DNA of 64,000 nt, taken from NCBI GenBank assembly GCA_001029295.1, contig LDXJ01000063.1:124001-188000 (forward strand). Direction: 5' to 3'. The notes below the pieces were generated by a model that worked only from the letters and a program-made list of their open reading frames with translations, was not told the DNA's origin and searched no databases. The translations under genes and the position numbers were made by a program. Origin of the DNA: Peptococcaceae bacterium CEB3. Lineage in GTDB: Bacteria; Bacillota; Desulfitobacteriia; Desulfitobacteriales; Desulfitobacteriaceae. Numbering within the stretch: the first letter of the stretch is position 1; the number at the start of each line of letters is the position of its first letter. Positions 62,339 through 64,000 of the stretch are shown here, piece after piece.

Positions 62339-63256
62339 CTAGGGAAACAACCTTTCGAAGGAAGACAGAGGCATTCCGCCGTAAATACGCAGGCGCTTCA
62401 GGGTCAGGGGATTGTCTCCTACATGAACCCTGCCCGGACGGGTGGTGAAACCGATTCTATATCCCAGTTTGGACAGTAATTCCAGTGTGGTTGGATTGTA
62501 ACGCCCTGACGGAAAGCAAAAGGCCCGGACGTCGAGGCCGAGGTGGTTTTTGATAGCCTGTTTCGATTGGGCCAGTTCATCTTCCTGTTCCTTGGCGGGA
62601 AGCGCCGCCAGGTCCAAGTGGTGCACGGTATGGCTGCCGATGGAATTCCCCGCCCGAACCAGATCCGCGAGCCAGCTCCAGGTCATCATTCCCGGGCCGA
62701 CGGAGTTCGTGATGATGAAGAAGGTCGCCCGAAAACCGTTAGCGCGAAGAATGGGCCAAGCCGCGTAATAATTGTCCGCGTATCCGTCATCAAATGTGAG
62801 CAGAATCGGTTTCTCCGGGACTTTTCCCCCGGCAGTCAAGGCGCGGTACAACTCATCCGGGGACAGGGAGTGGTAGCCCCGGCGGTGCAGCCAGACCATC
62901 TCGGCGGTGAACTGCTTGACGGGAACCCCCAACGTGTTGCCCGGTATGGTGCTGATGGAGTGATACATGAGGACGGGGATGCCCTCTTTCGGGAAGGGGG
63001 TCAGGGCTGGAGCCGCAGCCGGCGGATTTTTCTTCGGAAGCGTGCCTTTAGGGCCCGGCGGGTTACTTCTCGTTGCGGAAAGGGAAACGCCGGCCTTGAG
63101 GGGCTGCCCGGCGGAGGCGCTGTGAAGCCGAAGGTGCCCGGGAGATGAGGATCGCCAGACCAAGAAGAAACCTAAAACCAGTATGACGCTTAAAAAGATC
63201 CCAATGCCCCTAGATTTCTTAGTGCCTGAGCCGAACCGGCCATGCCAAAATCCCAC
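62339..63256 (-). CDS. Polysaccharide deacetylase, membrane-anchored
   Basis: A 305-residue NodB-homology protein with one N-terminal membrane segment (residues about 19-36), a Pro/Ser-rich linker to about residue 90 and the catalytic domain: VLMYHSIS, LLTFDDGYADNYYAAWP with catalytic Asp pair, GSHTVHHLDL with metal His residues and CFPSGRYNPTTLELL. It removes acetyl groups from peptidoglycan or other glycans. The ATG at 63262 touches the Shine-Dalgarno GGGAGGG, so the GTG two codons later (63256, 7-base spacing) is preferred. It diverges from the Fur gene; the gap between holds no other gene. Confidence 0.92.
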   Translation of the reverse strand: MGFWHGRFGSGTKKSRGIGIFLSVILVLGFFLVWRSSSPGHLRLHSASAGQPLKAGVSLSATRSNPPGPKGTLPKKNPPAAAPALTPFPKEGIPVLMYHSISTIPGNTLGVPVKQFTAEMVWLHRRGYHSLSPDELYRALTAGGKVPEKPILLTFDDGYADNYYAAWPILRANGFRATFFIITNSVGPGMMTWSWLADLVRAGNSIGSHTVHHLDLAALPAKEQEDELAQSKQAIKNHLGLDVRAFCFPSGRYNPTTLELLSKLGYRIGFTTRPGRVHVGDNPLTLKRLRIYGGMPLSSFERLFP

Positions 63257-63474
63257 TGTCATCCCTCCCGGTGCATGTGGTGGTGTACGCTCGTATCATC
63301 AGCCAGTAGCATCCATCCGTATTCCGCGTGCCGTCTTTTACCCAACAGTATTTCCGGAGTGATCGTCCGCCGACCATCTGCTTTCACCGAGCAGGCACCG
63401 GCCTTTATGCCGCTGAATCCAGTGTGTCACAGGCCGCGCCCGGCTATGCGGGAAAGGCCAAAAAAATTGGTATC

Positions 63475-63503
63475 TTGACAAAAACAGGTATCGGCCTTAT
63501 CCT
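63475..63503 (+). promoter_or_regulatory. Promoter of the Fur-family gene
   Basis: A perfect TTGACA at 63475-63480 and TATCCT at 63498-63503 with a 17-base spacer. Confidence 0.65.
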
Positions 63504-63511
63504 AAAGAACG

Positions 63512-63534
63512 TTAGAGAAAATCGTTTCCTCTAA
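63512..63534 (+). promoter_or_regulatory. Inverted repeat in the Fur-family gene leader
   Basis: TTAGAG and CTCTAA separated by 11 bases, located between the -10 and the Shine-Dalgarno site. It is a candidate autoregulatory operator; it does not match the classical Fur box closely. Confidence 0.4.
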
Positions 63535-63546
63535 GGACGGGTTTAT

Positions 63547-64000
63547 ATGTATAACGACGGCAAAGAGCATCCGGTGGACATGCAGGAACTGATTGACTGG
63601 GTAAGCCAGCGGTTGCATGAGAAAAAAATGAGACTGACTCAACCCCGGCTGCGGCTATTGGAGACTTTTGCCCGGTCCGGGCGCCTGCTGAGCGCCCAGG
63701 AGCTTTACCGCGATGCCCGCGGCCAAGGGATCAACATCGGCTTGACAACGGTCTACCGGCTCTTGGAGGCATTGTCGGAACTTGGGTTGGCGCGGGCCTT
63801 TCTCCTTTCCGGAGAAATCAGATATACCTTTTGTTCCCCCCGTCATCACTATCATCTAATTTGTCACGGCTGCGGCAAGATTAAAGAAATCTTCGACTGT
63901 CCTGTCTTGCAGAACGTAACGGATGGCGAAGGGTTTCAATGCGACGGGCATCAATTGGATTTCTTCGGTCTCTGCCGTCAATGCCAGGACCAAACAAAAA
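63547..64000 (+). CDS. Fur-family metal-dependent repressor (3' end outside window)
   Basis: 151 codons without a stop to the window end, nearly the whole of a normal Fur protein. The winged helix includes LTQPRLRLLETFARSGRLLS and INIGLTTVYRLLEALSELGL; the metal-binding hinge has HHYHLICHGCGKIKE, and the C-terminal Cys pair is LCRQCQD, giving two CxxC motifs for the structural zinc. Subtype (Fur, Zur or PerR) cannot be decided. The start ATG follows AAGGACGGG. Confidence 0.92.
   Translation, partial: MYNDGKEHPVDMQELIDWVSQRLHEKKMRLTQPRLRLLETFARSGRLLSAQELYRDARGQGINIGLTTVYRLLEALSELGLARAFLLSGEIRYTFCSPRHHYHLICHGCGKIKEIFDCPVLQNVTDGEGFQCDGHQLDFFGLCRQCQDQTK

Overview
The window is a chromosomal segment of a GC-rich, low-GC-phylum (Firmicutes/Bacillota) bacterium, most likely an anaerobic Clostridia or Peptococcia-type organism. 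The evidence is the gene order (comFA-comFC-hpf-secA-prfB, ftsE-ftsX-ctp, uvrB-uvrA, rapZ-yvcK-whiA, pgk-tpiA-gpmI-eno-secG-est-smpB, ssrA), strong purine-rich Shine-Dalgarno sites with many TTG and GTG starts, a PadR/HAAS-type regulator, a transketolase split into two genes, a rubredoxin-containing rubrerythrin, and several radical SAM proteins with anaerobe-type motifs. The genus cannot be fixed from the sequence alone.

Layout. 1-3.1 kb: envelope genes (a leftward glycosyltransferase cut by the window edge, fabZ, and an O-antigen-ligase-like membrane protein). 3.2-6.5 kb: comF-type DNA uptake genes and a small zinc-ribbon protein. 6.7-11.7 kb: cold shock protein, hibernation factor hpf, secA, and prfB with its programmed frameshift. 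11.7-18.6 kb: split transketolase, ftsEX, a C-terminal processing protease, a small holin-like membrane protein, and a lipoprotein with repeat-rich tail. 18.6-24 kb: uvrB and uvrA behind a candidate LexA site. 24-28 kb: HAD phosphatase, FMN-dependent hydroxyacid oxidase and a B12/radical SAM enzyme. 28-34 kb: solute-binding lipoprotein, rapZ, yvcK, whiA, rpoN. 34-39.3 kb: phoU, Na/phosphate cotransporter, glpK, radical SAM enzyme. 39.3-47.7 kb: lower glycolysis (pgk, tpiA, gpmI, eno), secG, an esterase, an HD-domain protein, smpB. Neither gap nor rnr, the usual companions of this cluster, is present.

47.7-57.0 kb is an accessory region that separates smpB from its RNA partner ssrA (tmRNA, tag ANENYALAA). 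It holds a PadR-controlled HAAS/pentapeptide protein with an ABC exporter, an XRE-ImmA protein followed by a truncated PIN gene, a chimeric xdhC/ATPase relic, an AbrB-RelE pair, a truncated SPASM radical SAM protein, a beta-helix protein, and a PIN toxin pair. Parts are visibly more AT-rich than the flanks and contain gene fragments, but no integrase or transposase. 57.6-64 kb returns to ordinary genes: an oligopeptide-type binding lipoprotein, CBS protein, a hypothetical protein, reverse rubrerythrin, polysaccharide deacetylase and a Fur-family regulator cut by the window end.

The most unusual signals are non-coding. Several intergenic regions carry degenerate short-period direct repeats (6, 7, 10 and 11 bp), notably in the leader of the glycolytic operon and upstream of secA and uvrA. 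Other points of interest are a padR gene that appears to start with ACG, a duplicated gene start in the 60.3-61.0 kb hypothetical gene, and the chimeric relic at 52.1-52.6 kb.
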